A stretch of DNA of 64,000 nt from Melaminivora sp034675505 (GTDB lineage Bacteria; Pseudomonadota; Gammaproteobacteria; Burkholderiales; Burkholderiaceae_C), in assembly GCA_034675505.1 (NCBI GenBank), contig JAUCDD010000012.1, forward strand, positions 1 through 64,000, written 5' to 3'. Every line of letters starts with the position of its first letter. Position 1 is the first letter of the stretch. The notes beneath the pieces are model-generated. The model was not told where the DNA came from and searched no databases. It saw only the letters and a list, made by a program, of their open reading frames with translations. Position numbers and translations under genes: made by a program. Below are positions 36,495 to 54,469 of the stretch, in pieces.

Positions 36495-36580
36495 GGAGGG
36501 GTGCCCGAGTGGCTAAAGGGGGCAGACTGTAAATCTGTTGGCTTACGCCTACACTGGTTCGAATCCAGTCCCCTCCACCA
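36495..36580 (+). tRNA. tRNA-Tyr (anticodon GTA)
   Basis: This 86-nt class II tRNA has acceptor GGAGGGG/CCCCTCC, anticodon loop CTGTAAA reading GTA, a long variable arm (about 36534-36555) and encoded CCA. First gene of the tyr-gly-thr-tuf block. Confidence 0.96.
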
Positions 36581-36627
36581 AGATTGTGAGCGTTGGATCA
36601 GATGCCTGTTGGCTTGATGCAGGCTTC

Positions 36628-36701
36628 GCGGGAGTAGTTCAATGGTAGAACCCCAGCCTTCCAAGCTGATGACGCGGGTTCGATTCCCGTCTCCCGCTCC
36701 A
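36628..36701 (+). tRNA. tRNA-Gly (anticodon TCC)
   Basis: This 74-nt gene has acceptor GCGGGAG/CTCCCGC, anticodon loop CTTCCAA reading TCC, discriminator T and encoded CCA. Confidence 0.97.
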
Positions 36702-36738
36702 CAGTCTTTTTGATAGTTGCATGAGGCTTGGCCTCATT

Positions 36739-36813
<75 letters not shown>

Positions 36814-36889
36814 GAACATACGGCGCGCTCCAGTGATGGGGCGCGCCCACATTTGTGGTGTTGGTCTCAATTTTTTCGGAGTCGAAAAG

Positions 36890-38080
<1,191 letters not shown>

Positions 38081-38091
38081 TCGAGGTTTGA

Positions 38092-38167
38092 AGGGGTATA
38101 GCTCAATTGGCAGAGCGTCGGTCTCCAAAACCGAAGGTTGTAGGTTCGATTCCTACTGCCCCTGCCA
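38092..38167 (+). tRNA. tRNA-Trp (anticodon CCA)
   Basis: This 76-nt gene has acceptor AGGGGTA/TGCCCCT, anticodon loop CTCCAAA reading CCA, discriminator G and encoded CCA. It sits between tuf and secE, the usual place in betaproteobacteria. Confidence 0.97.
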
Positions 38168-38190
38168 CCCTTTAAGGTGGTAATTGTCAA

Positions 38191-38217
38191 GCCCGCCAGC
38201 CCCTGGCGGGCTTCGGT
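38191..38217 (+). terminator. Hairpin between tRNA-Trp and secE, weak terminator or processing signal
   Basis: A perfect 9-bp stem GCCCGCCAG (38191-38199) / CTGGCGGGC (38203-38211) is followed by TTCGGTGTCTTG. The poor U-tract suggests partial termination, attenuation or an RNA processing boundary. Confidence 0.55.
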
Positions 38218-38259
38218 GTCTTGTAAGGCGCCGGGCTTCTGAGGCAAATAGTTCGTTTT

Positions 38260-38643
38260 ATGGCCACTTCTCCGGTTGAAACCGTCTCCTCGCCTGCCGA
38301 CAAGGCAAAACTGATAGGTGCGGCGGCTTTCGTCGTCGCGGCTATTGCTGGTTTTTATGCGCTGGGCAAGCAGGGCCCGATAGCCCAATGGGGTGCATTG
38401 CTCCTGGGGTTGGTATTGGCGGCTGCGCTGTTCCTGGTGTCGGAGCAGGGACGGCGGTTGACCGGTTTTGGGCAAGATGCCTGGCGCGAGGTCAAGAAGG
38501 TCGTCTGGCCGACGCGCAAGGAAACCCTGCAAATGACGGGCTACGTCTTTGCCTTCGTAGTGGTGATGGCGTTGTTTCTCTGGTTCACGGACAAGACTCT
38601 GGAATGGGTTTTGTATGACCTTATCCTGGGTTGGAGGAAGTGA
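38260..38643 (+). CDS. secE: Protein translocase subunit SecE
   Basis: The 127-aa protein has three transmembrane helices (about residues 19-37, 43-62 and 91-114), like E. coli SecE and unlike the single-helix form of many bacteria. The conserved amphipathic region EVKKVVWPTRKET (around 78-90) precedes the last helix. It forms the SecYEG core. Its stop overlaps the nusG start by one base. Confidence 0.95.
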   Translation: MATSPVETVSSPADKAKLIGAAAFVVAAIAGFYALGKQGPIAQWGALLLGLVLAAALFLVSEQGRRLTGFGQDAWREVKKVVWPTRKETLQMTGYVFAFVVVMALFLWFTDKTLEWVLYDLILGWRK

Positions 38644-39233
38644 TGGTGGAAGCGATGGATTCGGGTAATGCGCAAGCCGCCGGGCAGCAGGCTGCTTCAT
38701 CGGATCTGCGTTGGTACATCGTCCATGCCTACTCGGGTATGGAAAAAGCCGTGGAACGCAACATTCAGGAGCGTATCGCTCGCGCCAGCATGCAAGCCAA
38801 GTTCGGCCGTATCCTGGTGCCGACCGAAGAGGTCGTTGAAATCAAGAATGGCCAACGCAAGACTACGGAACGCAGGCTGTTTCCGGGCTATGTCTTCGTT
38901 GAGATGGCCATGGATGACGATACCTGGCACTTGGTCAAGCACACCAGCAAGGTGACTGGGTTCGTCGGGGGTGCCAAGAACCGCCCGGCCCCGATCTCCG
39001 AGGAAGAAGTCCAGAAGATCGTCAGCCAGATGGAAGAGGGCACGGAAAAGCCGCGCCACAAAGTCGAGTTCATGTCCGGCGAGCTCGTGCGGGTCAAGGA
39101 AGGCCCGTTCACCGACTTCAACGGTACCGTGGAAGAGGTCAATTACGAGAAGAGCCGGTTGCGCGTCTCGGTCATGATTTTTGGGCGCTCCACCCCGGTG
39201 GAGCTGGAGTTCGGCCAGGTAGAAAAGACCTGA
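38643..39233 (+). CDS. nusG: Transcription termination/antitermination factor NusG
   Basis: The 196-aa protein has the N-terminal NGN domain (RWYIVHAYSGMEKAVERNI, contacting RNA polymerase) and a C-terminal KOW domain (about 140-196, GELVRVKEGPFTDFNGTVEEV) that binds Rho or ribosomal S10. It is preceded by GGAGGAA inside the end of secE. An internal ATG at 38655 is an alternative. An Ala/Gln-rich N-terminal extension of about 20 residues precedes the NGN domain. Confidence 0.96.
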   Translation: MVEAMDSGNAQAAGQQAASSDLRWYIVHAYSGMEKAVERNIQERIARASMQAKFGRILVPTEEVVEIKNGQRKTTERRLFPGYVFVEMAMDDDTWHLVKHTSKVTGFVGGAKNRPAPISEEEVQKIVSQMEEGTEKPRHKVEFMSGELVRVKEGPFTDFNGTVEEVNYEKSRLRVSVMIFGRSTPVELEFGQVEKT

Positions 39234-39369
39234 GCTGCATGATGGGCGCTGCGGCGTCGTTGATTGATTTTTGCGCTTTCGTGGCTCGGCGCTTCGATAA
39301 ATAGAGCCCTCAACCCCCGGGGAGCCTGGCTGTTGTCAGTTCAGGCGTCAATACCCGCAAGGAGCAATC

Positions 39370-39801
39370 ATGGCGAAAAAAATCGTCGGCTTCATCAAGC
39401 TGCAAGTACCAGCTGGTAAGGCCAACCCATCCCCTCCGATCGGTCCGGCGCTGGGTCAGCGCGGCCTGAACATCATGGAGTTCTGCAAGGCGTTCAATGC
39501 CCAGACACAAGGTGTCGAGCCTGGACTGCCGTTGCCCGTGGTCATCACGGCGTTTGCGGACAAGAGCTTCACCTTCATCATCAAGACGCCGCCGGCTACG
39601 GTACTGATCAAGAAGGCCATCAAGCTGGACAAGGGTTCCGCCAATGCTTTGAAGGCCAAAGTCGGCAAGATCACCCGTGAGCAGCTGGAAGAAATTGCCA
39701 AGACCAAGCTCAAGGACATGAATGCCGCCAGCGTGGACGCTGCGGTGCGCACGCTGGCTGGTTCGGCCCGCTCCATGGGCGTGACGGTGGAAGGGTTGTA
39801 A
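39370..39801 (+). CDS. rplK: 50S ribosomal protein L11
   Basis: The 143-aa protein binds the GTPase-associated region of 23S and is needed for stringent response signalling. It starts MAKKIVGFIKLQVPAGKANP and contains the PPIGPALGQRG motif and the C-terminal RNA-binding GSARSMGV segment. GGAGC precedes the ATG. rplA follows after 2 bp. This pair opens the L11-L1 ribosomal protein operon; a 136-bp gap with no clear promoter separates it from nusG. Confidence 0.97.
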   Translation: MAKKIVGFIKLQVPAGKANPSPPIGPALGQRGLNIMEFCKAFNAQTQGVEPGLPLPVVITAFADKSFTFIIKTPPATVLIKKAIKLDKGSANALKAKVGKITREQLEEIAKTKLKDMNAASVDAAVRTLAGSARSMGVTVEGL

Positions 39802-39803
39802 TC

Positions 39804-40499
39804 ATGGCAAAGCTGACAAAAAAGCAAAAGGCCCTGCAGGGCAAGGTGGACTCCACCAAGCTGTATCCCTTCCCCGAGGCCATGGCGCTGGTGAAGGAAG
39901 CTGCGACGGCCAAGTTCGATGAGTCCATCGACGTGGCCGTGCAATTGGGCGTGGACGCCAAGAAGTCTGACCAGGTGGTGCGTGGCGCCGTGGTGCTGCC
40001 CAACGGTACCGGCAAGACCACGCGCGTGGCTGTGTTTGCTCAAGGCGCGAAGGCTGAAGAGGCCAAGGCTGCGGGCGCGGACATTGTTGGCATGGACGAT
40101 CTGGCTGCACAAGTCAAGGCCGGCGACATGCCCTTCGACGTGGTCATTGCCGCTCCTGATGCAATGCGCGTGGTCGGCACGCTCGGCCAGATCCTGGGGC
40201 CGCGGGGCCTGATGCCCAATCCCAAGGTTGGTACCGTCACGCCTGATGTGGCAACGGCTGTGAAGAACGCCAAGGCCGGCCAGGTTCAGTTCCGTGTGGA
40301 CAAGGCCGGCATCATCCACTCGACCATCGGCCGCCGTTCCTTTGGCGACGAGAAGCTGCAAGCCAACCTGGCGGCCCTGATCGACGCGCTGAACAAGGCC
40401 AAGCCGGCAACCAGCAAAGGCCTGTACCTGCGCAAAGTTGCCCTGTCCTCGACCATGGGCACCGGTGTGCGCGTGGATACGCAATCCATCTCGGCGTAA
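39804..40499 (+). CDS. rplA: 50S ribosomal protein L1
   Basis: The 231-aa protein forms the L1 stalk at the E site. In E. coli it represses its own operon by binding the L11-L1 mRNA leader. Conserved regions are ESIDVAVQLGVDAKKSDQVV, GPRGLMPNPKVGTVT and VRVDTQSI at the end. A 254-bp leader then precedes rplJ. Confidence 0.97.
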   Translation: MAKLTKKQKALQGKVDSTKLYPFPEAMALVKEAATAKFDESIDVAVQLGVDAKKSDQVVRGAVVLPNGTGKTTRVAVFAQGAKAEEAKAAGADIVGMDDLAAQVKAGDMPFDVVIAAPDAMRVVGTLGQILGPRGLMPNPKVGTVTPDVATAVKNAKAGQVQFRVDKAGIIHSTIGRRSFGDEKLQANLAALIDALNKAKPATSKGLYLRKVALSSTMGTGVRVDTQSISA

Positions 40500-40753
40500 T
40501 TGCGTGGAATCTTGGAATGCCCATGCTTGTGGGCGTTCCAGTGGTGGGCCGGCGCGAGTCGAACCTCGGGCCGGGCCATCCAAGACCGTTGGTGTGCTGT
40601 TCAAGCGGCGCTTAAACCTCTTCAGGGCCAACGCAGATGGCGCTCCCGCTGCAGATGGAATGGTTGTAAGACTTTTTTTCTGAAACAGTTGGACGCTGCA
40701 ACCAAGAGTGCGCGATGGGATTTTCCCGTAGCGCGCATACGAAGGAGTAGACC
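40500..40753 (+). promoter_or_regulatory. rplJ leader, presumed L10(L12)4 autoregulatory region
   Basis: The gene-free leader contains a strong hairpin TGGAATGCCCA (40513-40523) / TGGGCGTTCCA (40530-40540), further GC-rich stems, and a TTTTTTT tract near 40674-40680 shortly before the rplJ ribosome site AAGGAG (40742-40747). In other bacteria this leader binds L10 and represses translation. The placement fits; the detailed fold was not modelled. It may also hold the rplJL promoter. Confidence 0.55.
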
Positions 40754-41260
40754 TTGAGTCTTAATCGCAGTGAGAAAGAAGCGGTCATCAATGAAGTGAC
40801 CAGCCTCGCCGCTAAAGCTCAAACGCTCGTGATCGCGGAATACCGTGGCATCACGGTGGCCGATATGACCAAACTGCGCGTTGCCGCTCGCAGCCAAGGC
40901 GTGTCCCTGAGTGTTCTGAAGAACACCCTGGCACGCCGGGCCGTGACGGGCAGCCAGTTCGAGGTCGCGGCTGACCAGATGACCGGTCCGCTGGTCTATG
41001 GCTTCTCCGAAGACGCTGTGGCCGCCGCCAAGGTGGTGGCCGATTTCGCGAAGACCAACGACAAGTTGGTGATTCGCGGCGGCGCTTTCGCAGGCAAGGC
41101 CCTGGACGTGAACGGCGTGAAAGAGCTGGCCAACATCCCTTCCAAGGAAGTGTTGCTGGCGCAGCTGTGTGGCTTGCTGATGTCGCCTGTGTCGCGTACC
41201 GCAATGGTGCTCGGCGCGCTGGCCGCGAAGAGGAGCGAAGGCGAGCCTGCCGCCGCATGA
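40754..41260 (+). CDS. rplJ: 50S ribosomal protein L10
   Basis: The 168-aa protein anchors the L7/L12 stalk. It starts at a TTG codon (40754-40756) after AAGGAG, the only plausible start before SLNRSEKEAVI. Family motifs are AEYRGITVADMTKLR and LRVAARSQGVSLSVLKNTLARRA. A weak start codon combined with leader control would limit synthesis. rplL follows 74 bp downstream. Confidence 0.97.
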   Translation: MSLNRSEKEAVINEVTSLAAKAQTLVIAEYRGITVADMTKLRVAARSQGVSLSVLKNTLARRAVTGSQFEVAADQMTGPLVYGFSEDAVAAAKVVADFAKTNDKLVIRGGAFAGKALDVNGVKELANIPSKEVLLAQLCGLLMSPVSRTAMVLGALAAKRSEGEPAAA

Positions 41261-41334
41261 TGCGGTGCAGTGCGCGACCTTCCCCAATCAACCGATTCGA
41301 CCAACTGAATCAACCAATTGTTTAGGAAATCAAA

Positions 41335-41712
41335 ATGGCATTCGATAAAGACGCATTCCTGACCGCCCTGGACAGCATGACCGTGCTGGAACTCAATGAG
41401 CTGGTCAAGGCCATCGAAGAGAAATTCGGTGTGAGCGCTGCCGCCATGGCGGCTCCCGCTGCTGGCGGTGCTGCAGGCGGCGCCCCGGCTGCTGAAGAAA
41501 AGACCGAGTTCAACGTCGTGCTGACCGAAGCCGGCGCCAACAAGGTGTCCGTCATCAAGGCCGTGCGCGAAATCACCGGCCTGGGTCTGAAGGAAGCCAA
41601 GGACCTGGTCGACGGCGCTCCCAAGAACGTCAAGGAAGCCCTGCCCAAGGCAGACGCCGAAGCTGCCGTCAAGAAGCTGGTGGACGCTGGCGCCAAGGCT
41701 GAACTGAAGTAA
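41335..41712 (+). CDS. rplL: 50S ribosomal protein L7/L12
   Basis: The 125-aa acidic stalk protein recruits translation GTPases. The N-terminal dimerisation part is followed by an Ala/Gly/Pro hinge (about residues 36-53) and the C-terminal domain with KTEFNVVLTEAGANKV and GLGLKEAKDLVDGAPK. An AGGAA site precedes the ATG. A hairpin between rplL and rpoB may set the ratio of ribosomal protein to polymerase subunit synthesis. Confidence 0.98.
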   Translation: MAFDKDAFLTALDSMTVLELNELVKAIEEKFGVSAAAMAAPAAGGAAGGAPAAEEKTEFNVVLTEAGANKVSVIKAVREITGLGLKEAKDLVDGAPKNVKEALPKADAEAAVKKLVDAGAKAELK

Positions 41713-41729
41713 TCCTCGTTCGTGCCCTG

Positions 41730-41763
41730 GGCTGGAGGTCTTCGAAAAAGGCCTCCAGCCTTT
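41730..41763 (+). terminator. rplL-rpoB intercistronic attenuator-like hairpin
   Basis: Stem GGCTGGAGG (41730-41738) / CCTCCAGCC (41752-41760) ends in TTT. The short U-tract fits partial termination. E. coli has an attenuator and an RNase III site at the same place. The remaining 230 bp to rpoB holds no gene. Confidence 0.7.
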
Positions 41764-41991
41764 GGTGCTTATGGAGTGTGCTTCCAGAGCGCACCAGCAA
41801 GCAGCCTTGGGTGGCCGCTTGCTAGTGTCTTCTGACAACAGCCGACAGCAGAAGACGCCTTGGTTCGGGCGATGTGCAACGCATCGCCGTCCGCCATGGT
41901 TGGTAGTGGCCAACCCGCCAAGCCTGCAAGGTGGCCGCCTTGCAGGGCAGTCGTCGAAGACCCCATCCAAATGTCTTTGCCCGGAGATCTC

Positions 41992-46116
<4,125 letters not shown>

Positions 46117-46126
46117 AAAACGGACG

Positions 46127-46228
46127 TCGCTACCAAAAAATGAGCGTCATGCCGGCGCCAATGGCCAATTTGCGTGTGATAACCATCGCAAGTCAGCGCA
46201 GGATGCCGGCATCGCGCTATGGATTTTG
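46127..46228. repeat. Interspersed element, copy g, between rpoB and rpoC
   Basis: The segment has GCTACCAAAAAATGAGCG, ATGCCGGCGCCAATGG, AATTTGCGTGTGATAACC and a second ATGCCGGCATCGCGCTATGG. The two GCCGGC cores (46151 and 46205) suggest a doubled or composite copy. It occupies the leader of rpoC. Confidence 0.5.
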
Positions 46229-46248
46229 AAGAAAAGGGAAAGAGTCAC

Positions 46249-50478
<4,230 letters not shown>

Positions 50479-50546
50479 CCGGCCTCGTTGCCTCACCGCT
50501 GGCGGCTGCAGCCGTGCGTGCCCAGCCAGCGGTCAGGCAATGCCGC

Positions 50547-50584
50547 ACTCCCGGCCTGCCTGATGGCGCGCCGGGAGTTTTTTT
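50547..50584 (+). terminator. Intrinsic terminator after rpoC
   Basis: Stem ACTCCCGGC (50547-50555) / GCCGGGAGT (50570-50578) is followed by a run of seven T residues. It ends the rpoBC transcript. Confidence 0.92.
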
Positions 50585-50695
50585 GGTGCAGCCGTTCTCG
50601 GGGCCCCTGGCCTGCGCCCTGGCATGAATTCTTGCCGCGCTGCCGTGCCAGGCCCCAGCGAATGCCGTGCCGTCTCCTGGACAATGCATGCCGTG

Positions 50696-51352
50696 ATGTC
50701 TTCCAGCGATCATTCCGTGCCAGCTCCCTCCCATGCGACCCGGCGCCATACCTTGCTGCGTGCGGCGGGATGGCTGGCCGGCGCCAGTGGCATGGCGCTT
50801 GCCCCCACCCGCGTCCCCGCGCAGCAGCGCGGCGAAGTCACCGAGCTGCGGGTCGAGTCCACCGATGGCGGCCTGCTGCTCAGCGCAGCCTGGCGCATGG
50901 AGTTGCCGGCATTGCTGGAAAACGCCCTGTACCAGGGCATCGCGCTGCACTTCGTCGCGGAGGCGCAGCTGGTGCGCCCGCGGTGGTACTGGAGCGACAA
51001 GGTGGTGGCGCACGCCTGGCGCTACCTGCGGCTGAGTTACCAACCGCTGACGCGGCGCTGGCGCCTGGTGCAGTCGTCTGTTGATCGCGAGGCATCGGCG
51101 GCCGGGGCGTCGCTGGCGCAGAGCTTTGACGATGCGGCAGAGGCCCTGGCCGCGCTGCAGCGCATAGCCGGCTGGAAAATAGCCGATGCCGCGGCGCTGG
51201 AGGAGGGCGCCAGCTACCTGGTGAATTTTCAGTTCCGCCTGGATACGTCGCAAATGCCGCGCCCCTTGCAATTCGGCGCGGTAGGGCGTTCGAACTGGCA
51301 GGTCTCGCTGACCCGGCGTATCGAGCTGCCCCCGGCAGAGGCGGGCAGGTGA
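50696..51352 (+). CDS. DUF4390 domain-containing exported protein
   Basis: The product (about 218 aa) has an N-terminal arginine pair and hydrophobic stretch ending in PAQQ (about residues 15-42) that suggests export, followed by a DUF4390 domain. Typical sequences are FRLDTSQMPRPLQFG and VVAHAWRYLRLSYQPLTRRWRL. Function is unknown. Its stop overlaps the GTG start of the NtrY-like kinase by 4 bp, and the trio DUF4390-ntrY-ntrX is conserved in Burkholderiales, so it may supply an envelope signal to the kinase. Start choice among 50624, 50684 and 50696 is uncertain. Part of the coding region near 51170-51240 resembles the interspersed repeat. Confidence 0.8.
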   Translation: MSSSDHSVPAPSHATRRHTLLRAAGWLAGASGMALAPTRVPAQQRGEVTELRVESTDGGLLLSAAWRMELPALLENALYQGIALHFVAEAQLVRPRWYWSDKVVAHAWRYLRLSYQPLTRRWRLVQSSVDREASAAGASLAQSFDDAAEALAALQRIAGWKIADAAALEEGASYLVNFQFRLDTSQMPRPLQFGAVGRSNWQVSLTRRIELPPAEAGR

Positions 51353-53640
51353 GCGACATGCCGCCACGGCCCTCCGGCTCCGCGCGGCGCGCCGCCAGCC
51401 GCGCCCATGCGTTGCGCTGGGCCCTGGGGCTGGGCGCCGGCCTGATGTGCGCCATCGGCCTGATCCTTTTGTTCCTGCTTACCCAGGCCACCAACAACCG
51501 GGTGTTGTACGAGCGCTACTTCGTGTGGCTGCTCGGCGTCAACATCCTGGTGGCAGCGCTATTGCTGGCGGCGCTGGCCTGGGGCGCGATCCGCCTGGCG
51601 GTGCAGCTGCGCCGCGGGCGGTTCGGCAGCCGCCTGCTGATCAAGCTGGCCGGCATCTTCGGCCTGGTGGGCGTGGTGCCCGGCTTGCTGATTTATGTCG
51701 TGTCCTACCAGTTCGTGTCGCGCTCCATCGAGAGCTGGTTCGACGTCAAGGTCGAAGGAGCATTGAGCGCGGGCGTGAGCCTGGGGCGTGTCACGCTGGA
51801 CACCATTGCCGCAGACCTGGCGGCCAAGACGCGCACTGCCAGCGTGCAGCTGGCGCAGGTCCCGGACGCGGCCACCGGCCTGGTGCTGGAGCGCATGCGC
51901 GACCAGCTGGGCGCCACCGACATGGTGCTATGGAACACCGGCGGTCAGCCAGTGGCCAGTACCGGGCAGTCGCGTTTTTCCATCCACCCCGAGCGGCCGG
52001 CAGGGCCGGATTTCCGCGCTGCGCGCCAGGGACGCCTGTTGTTCCAGATAGAAGGGCTGGACGACCTCGCCGACCCGCAGGCCCCCGAGCAGGCGCGGGT
52101 GCGGTTGCTGGTCATGGCGGCCAGCCCCGGAGTCGGCCTGCTGAGCGAGCCGCGCTACGTCCAGGCGACCATCGCGCTGCCTCCGGCGCTGGTGGCCAAC
52201 GCGATCGCCGTGCAGGAAGCCAACCGCGAGTACCAGGAGCGCGCCCTGGCGCGTGGCGGCCTGCGCCGCATGTACATCGGAACGCTGACGCTGAGCCTGT
52301 TCCTGGCCGTGTTTGGCGCCGCGCTGCTGGCGGGCGTGCTGGGCAATCAGCTGGTACGGCCGCTGCTGGTATTGGCCGAAGGCGTGCGCGAGGTGGCGGC
52401 CGGCAACCTGGCTCCCAAGGCGGCGCTGCAGGGGCAGGACGAGCTGGGCGGCTTGACGCGCGACTTTGCGCTCATGACCCGGCAGCTGGCGGAAGCCCGG
52501 GCCACTGCCGAGCGCAGCATGCTGGCGCTGGACGCCGCGCGTGGCAGCCTGCAAGCCATCATGGACAACCTGACAGCCGGCGTCATCGTGCTGGACGACC
52601 AGGGGCGCATCCAGTCCAGCAACCCCGGCGCCACCCGCATCCTGCGGGCACCGCTGGCGGCGTGGCACCAGCGCCGCCTGGATGAGGCGGCGGGGCTGGA
52701 AGAGTTCGGTGCGGTGGTGCAGCAGCAGTTCGCTGCGTTCAAGGTGGACCGGCTGGACCAGCACGGCCCCGACCACTGGCAGCATGCCTTCGAATTGCAT
52801 GGCGCAAGCGCCGGCCTGCCGCACCAGGGCACCAGCCTGGTGATGCGCGGCGCCGAACTGCCCGACCGCAGCCGCTTGCTGGTGTTCGACGATATCTCCG
52901 AGCTGGTATCGGCCCAGCGCGCCAAGGCCTGGGGCGAAGTGGCGCGCCGCCTGGCGCATGAGATCAAGAACCCGCTCACGCCCATTCAATTGTCGGCCGA
53001 GCGGCTGGAGCTCAAGCTGGCAGGCAAGCTGCCCGCTGCCGAGCAGGCGCTCGTCACCAAGTCCGTCAAGACCATCGTCGAGCAGGTGGATGCCATGCAG
53101 CGGCTGGTCAATGAGTTCCGGGATTACGCGCGCCTGCCTGCGGCCCACCTGCAAACGCTGGACCTGAATGCGCTGGTGCGCGACATCCTGCACCTGTACG
53201 ACGCCGAGCACGCCCAGGTGGCGGTGCAGGCGCAGCTGGATCCGCGCTGCCCCTGCATTGCCGGCGACGCCCAGCAACTGCGCCAGGTGGTGCACAACCT
53301 GCTGCAGAACGCGCAGGACGCCAGCCTGCTTGCCGCGCAGCAGGCCGGCCTGGCCGAGGTGCCGGCGGTCGTCATCTCCACGCGCTGGAGCGAGCAGACG
53401 CAGCGGGTGCGGCTGACCGTCTCCGACAGCGGTTCAGGCTTTGCGCCGCACATCCTGCAGCGCGCCTTCGAGCCCTACGTGACGACCAAGGCGCGCGGTA
53501 CCGGCCTGGGTTTGGCCGTGGTCAAGAAGATTGCCGACGAGCACGGCGCGCGCATCGAAATGACCAACCGCACAGAGGGCGACGTGGTGAGGGGCGCGCA
53601 AGTGTCGCTATCATTCGCCCCTGAAGCGGCAGTTGTGTGA
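51349..53640 (+). CDS. ntrY: NtrY-like membrane sensor histidine kinase
   Basis: The 763-aa kinase has N-terminal transmembrane helices (about 24-46, 57-80 and 97-120), a long extracytoplasmic region, another helix near 309-330, then HAMP, PAS and kinase domains. The phosphoacceptor H box RRLAHEIKNPLTPIQLS has His537. The N box NLLQNAQDA, G1 DSGSGF and G2 GTGLGLAV are intact. The start is a GTG coupled to the upstream DUF4390 stop. It resembles NtrY, which responds to redox or nitrogen signals in alphaproteobacteria and Neisseria. It pairs with the downstream NtrX-like regulator. Confidence 0.93.
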   Translation: MSDMPPRPSGSARRAASRAHALRWALGLGAGLMCAIGLILLFLLTQATNNRVLYERYFVWLLGVNILVAALLLAALAWGAIRLAVQLRRGRFGSRLLIKLAGIFGLVGVVPGLLIYVVSYQFVSRSIESWFDVKVEGALSAGVSLGRVTLDTIAADLAAKTRTASVQLAQVPDAATGLVLERMRDQLGATDMVLWNTGGQPVASTGQSRFSIHPERPAGPDFRAARQGRLLFQIEGLDDLADPQAPEQARVRLLVMAASPGVGLLSEPRYVQATIALPPALVANAIAVQEANREYQERALARGGLRRMYIGTLTLSLFLAVFGAALLAGVLGNQLVRPLLVLAEGVREVAAGNLAPKAALQGQDELGGLTRDFALMTRQLAEARATAERSMLALDAARGSLQAIMDNLTAGVIVLDDQGRIQSSNPGATRILRAPLAAWHQRRLDEAAGLEEFGAVVQQQFAAFKVDRLDQHGPDHWQHAFELHGASAGLPHQGTSLVMRGAELPDRSRLLVFDDISELVSAQRAKAWGEVARRLAHEIKNPLTPIQLSAERLELKLAGKLPAAEQALVTKSVKTIVEQVDAMQRLVNEFRDYARLPAAHLQTLDLNALVRDILHLYDAEHAQVAVQAQLDPRCPCIAGDAQQLRQVVHNLLQNAQDASLLAAQQAGLAEVPAVVISTRWSEQTQRVRLTVSDSGSGFAPHILQRAFEPYVTTKARGTGLGLAVVKKIADEHGARIEMTNRTEGDVVRGAQVSLSFAPEAAVV

Positions 53641-53682
53641 TTGCAACATCCCTGCCCACCCATCAACCGTGCAGCGCAATAC

Positions 53683-54396
53683 ATGGCAAATATTCTGGTG
53701 GTCGACGACGAGCTTGGCATCCGGGACCTGCTGTCCGAGATCCTCAACGATGAGGGCCACAGCGTGGACTTGGCGGAGAACGCCATGCAGGCGCGCCATG
53801 CACGGCTGGCCAATACCTACGACCTGGTGTTGCTGGACATCTGGATGCCCGACACGGACGGGGTCTCGCTGCTCAAGGAGTGGGCGACGGCCGGCGCGCT
53901 AACCATGCCCGTCATCATGATGAGTGGCCACGCCACCATCGAGACGGCTGTGGAGGCGACGCGCATCGGGGCTTTTTCCTTTCTGGAAAAGCCGGTGACC
54001 ATGCAAAAGCTCCTCAAGGCTGTGGAGCTGGGCCTGTCGCGCAGTGCCGGCGCCACTGCACCGGCCAGCAGCGGCGGCGCTGAGGCCAGGACCAATGCGC
54101 CGGCGCCGGGCCATCTGGCCGATCCGGCGGCTGCCGCCAGCCGCGCCGAGCCCGCGCCGCCACCGGTGGTGGCCAGCGCCCCCCAGGGGCCGCAAGCCCG
54201 CCAGGGCTTTGAACTCGACCGGCCCTTGCGCGAGGCGCGCGACAGTTTCGAGAAGGCCTACTTTGAGTTCCACCTGGCGCGCGAAGGCGGCTCCATGACC
54301 CGGGTGGCGGAAAAGACCGGCCTGGAGCGCACCCACCTGTACCGCAAGCTGCGGCAACTGGGCGTGGACCTGGGGCGCAACCGCAAAACTGGTTGA
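53683..54396 (+). CDS. NtrX-like response regulator lacking the AAA+ domain
   Basis: The 237-aa protein has a receiver domain (residues 1-120; acidic pocket VVDDE and phosphoacceptor Asp52 in LLDIWMPD, conserved Lys in FLEKP). An Ala/Pro-rich linker follows (about 125-175), then a Fis-type helix-turn-helix at the C-terminus (about 195-233, EGGSMTRVAEKTGLERTHLYRKL). Canonical NtrX is about 450 aa or longer with a sigma-54-activating AAA+ domain between these parts, which is absent here. It cannot therefore activate sigma-54 promoters directly and probably acts as a DNA-binding switch on sigma-70 promoters. The ATG at 53683 begins MANILVVDDELGIRDLL. Cotranscribed with the kinase. Confidence 0.88.
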   Translation: MANILVVDDELGIRDLLSEILNDEGHSVDLAENAMQARHARLANTYDLVLLDIWMPDTDGVSLLKEWATAGALTMPVIMMSGHATIETAVEATRIGAFSFLEKPVTMQKLLKAVELGLSRSAGATAPASSGGAEARTNAPAPGHLADPAAAASRAEPAPPPVVASAPQGPQARQGFELDRPLREARDSFEKAYFEFHLAREGGSMTRVAEKTGLERTHLYRKLRQLGVDLGRNRKTG

Positions 54397-54429
54397 GGCT
54401 GGAAGAGGATGAAAAAATGGCACGCTCCG

Positions 54430-54459
54430 TTGAGCAAAGGCATTTTTCCAGGTTAGAAT
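54430..54459 (+). promoter_or_regulatory. Promoter of tRNA-Phe
   Basis: TTGAGC (54430-54435), an 18-bp spacer and TAGAAT (54454-54459) end 10 bp before the mature tRNA. Confidence 0.75.
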
Positions 54460-54469
54460 TCAAGGCTCA

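Noticed and set aside
53683..54396. Short NtrX explained by a frameshift
   Set aside because: Receiver, linker and HTH lie in one continuous frame, and no AAA+ motif (Walker A or GAFTGA) appears in any frame nearby.
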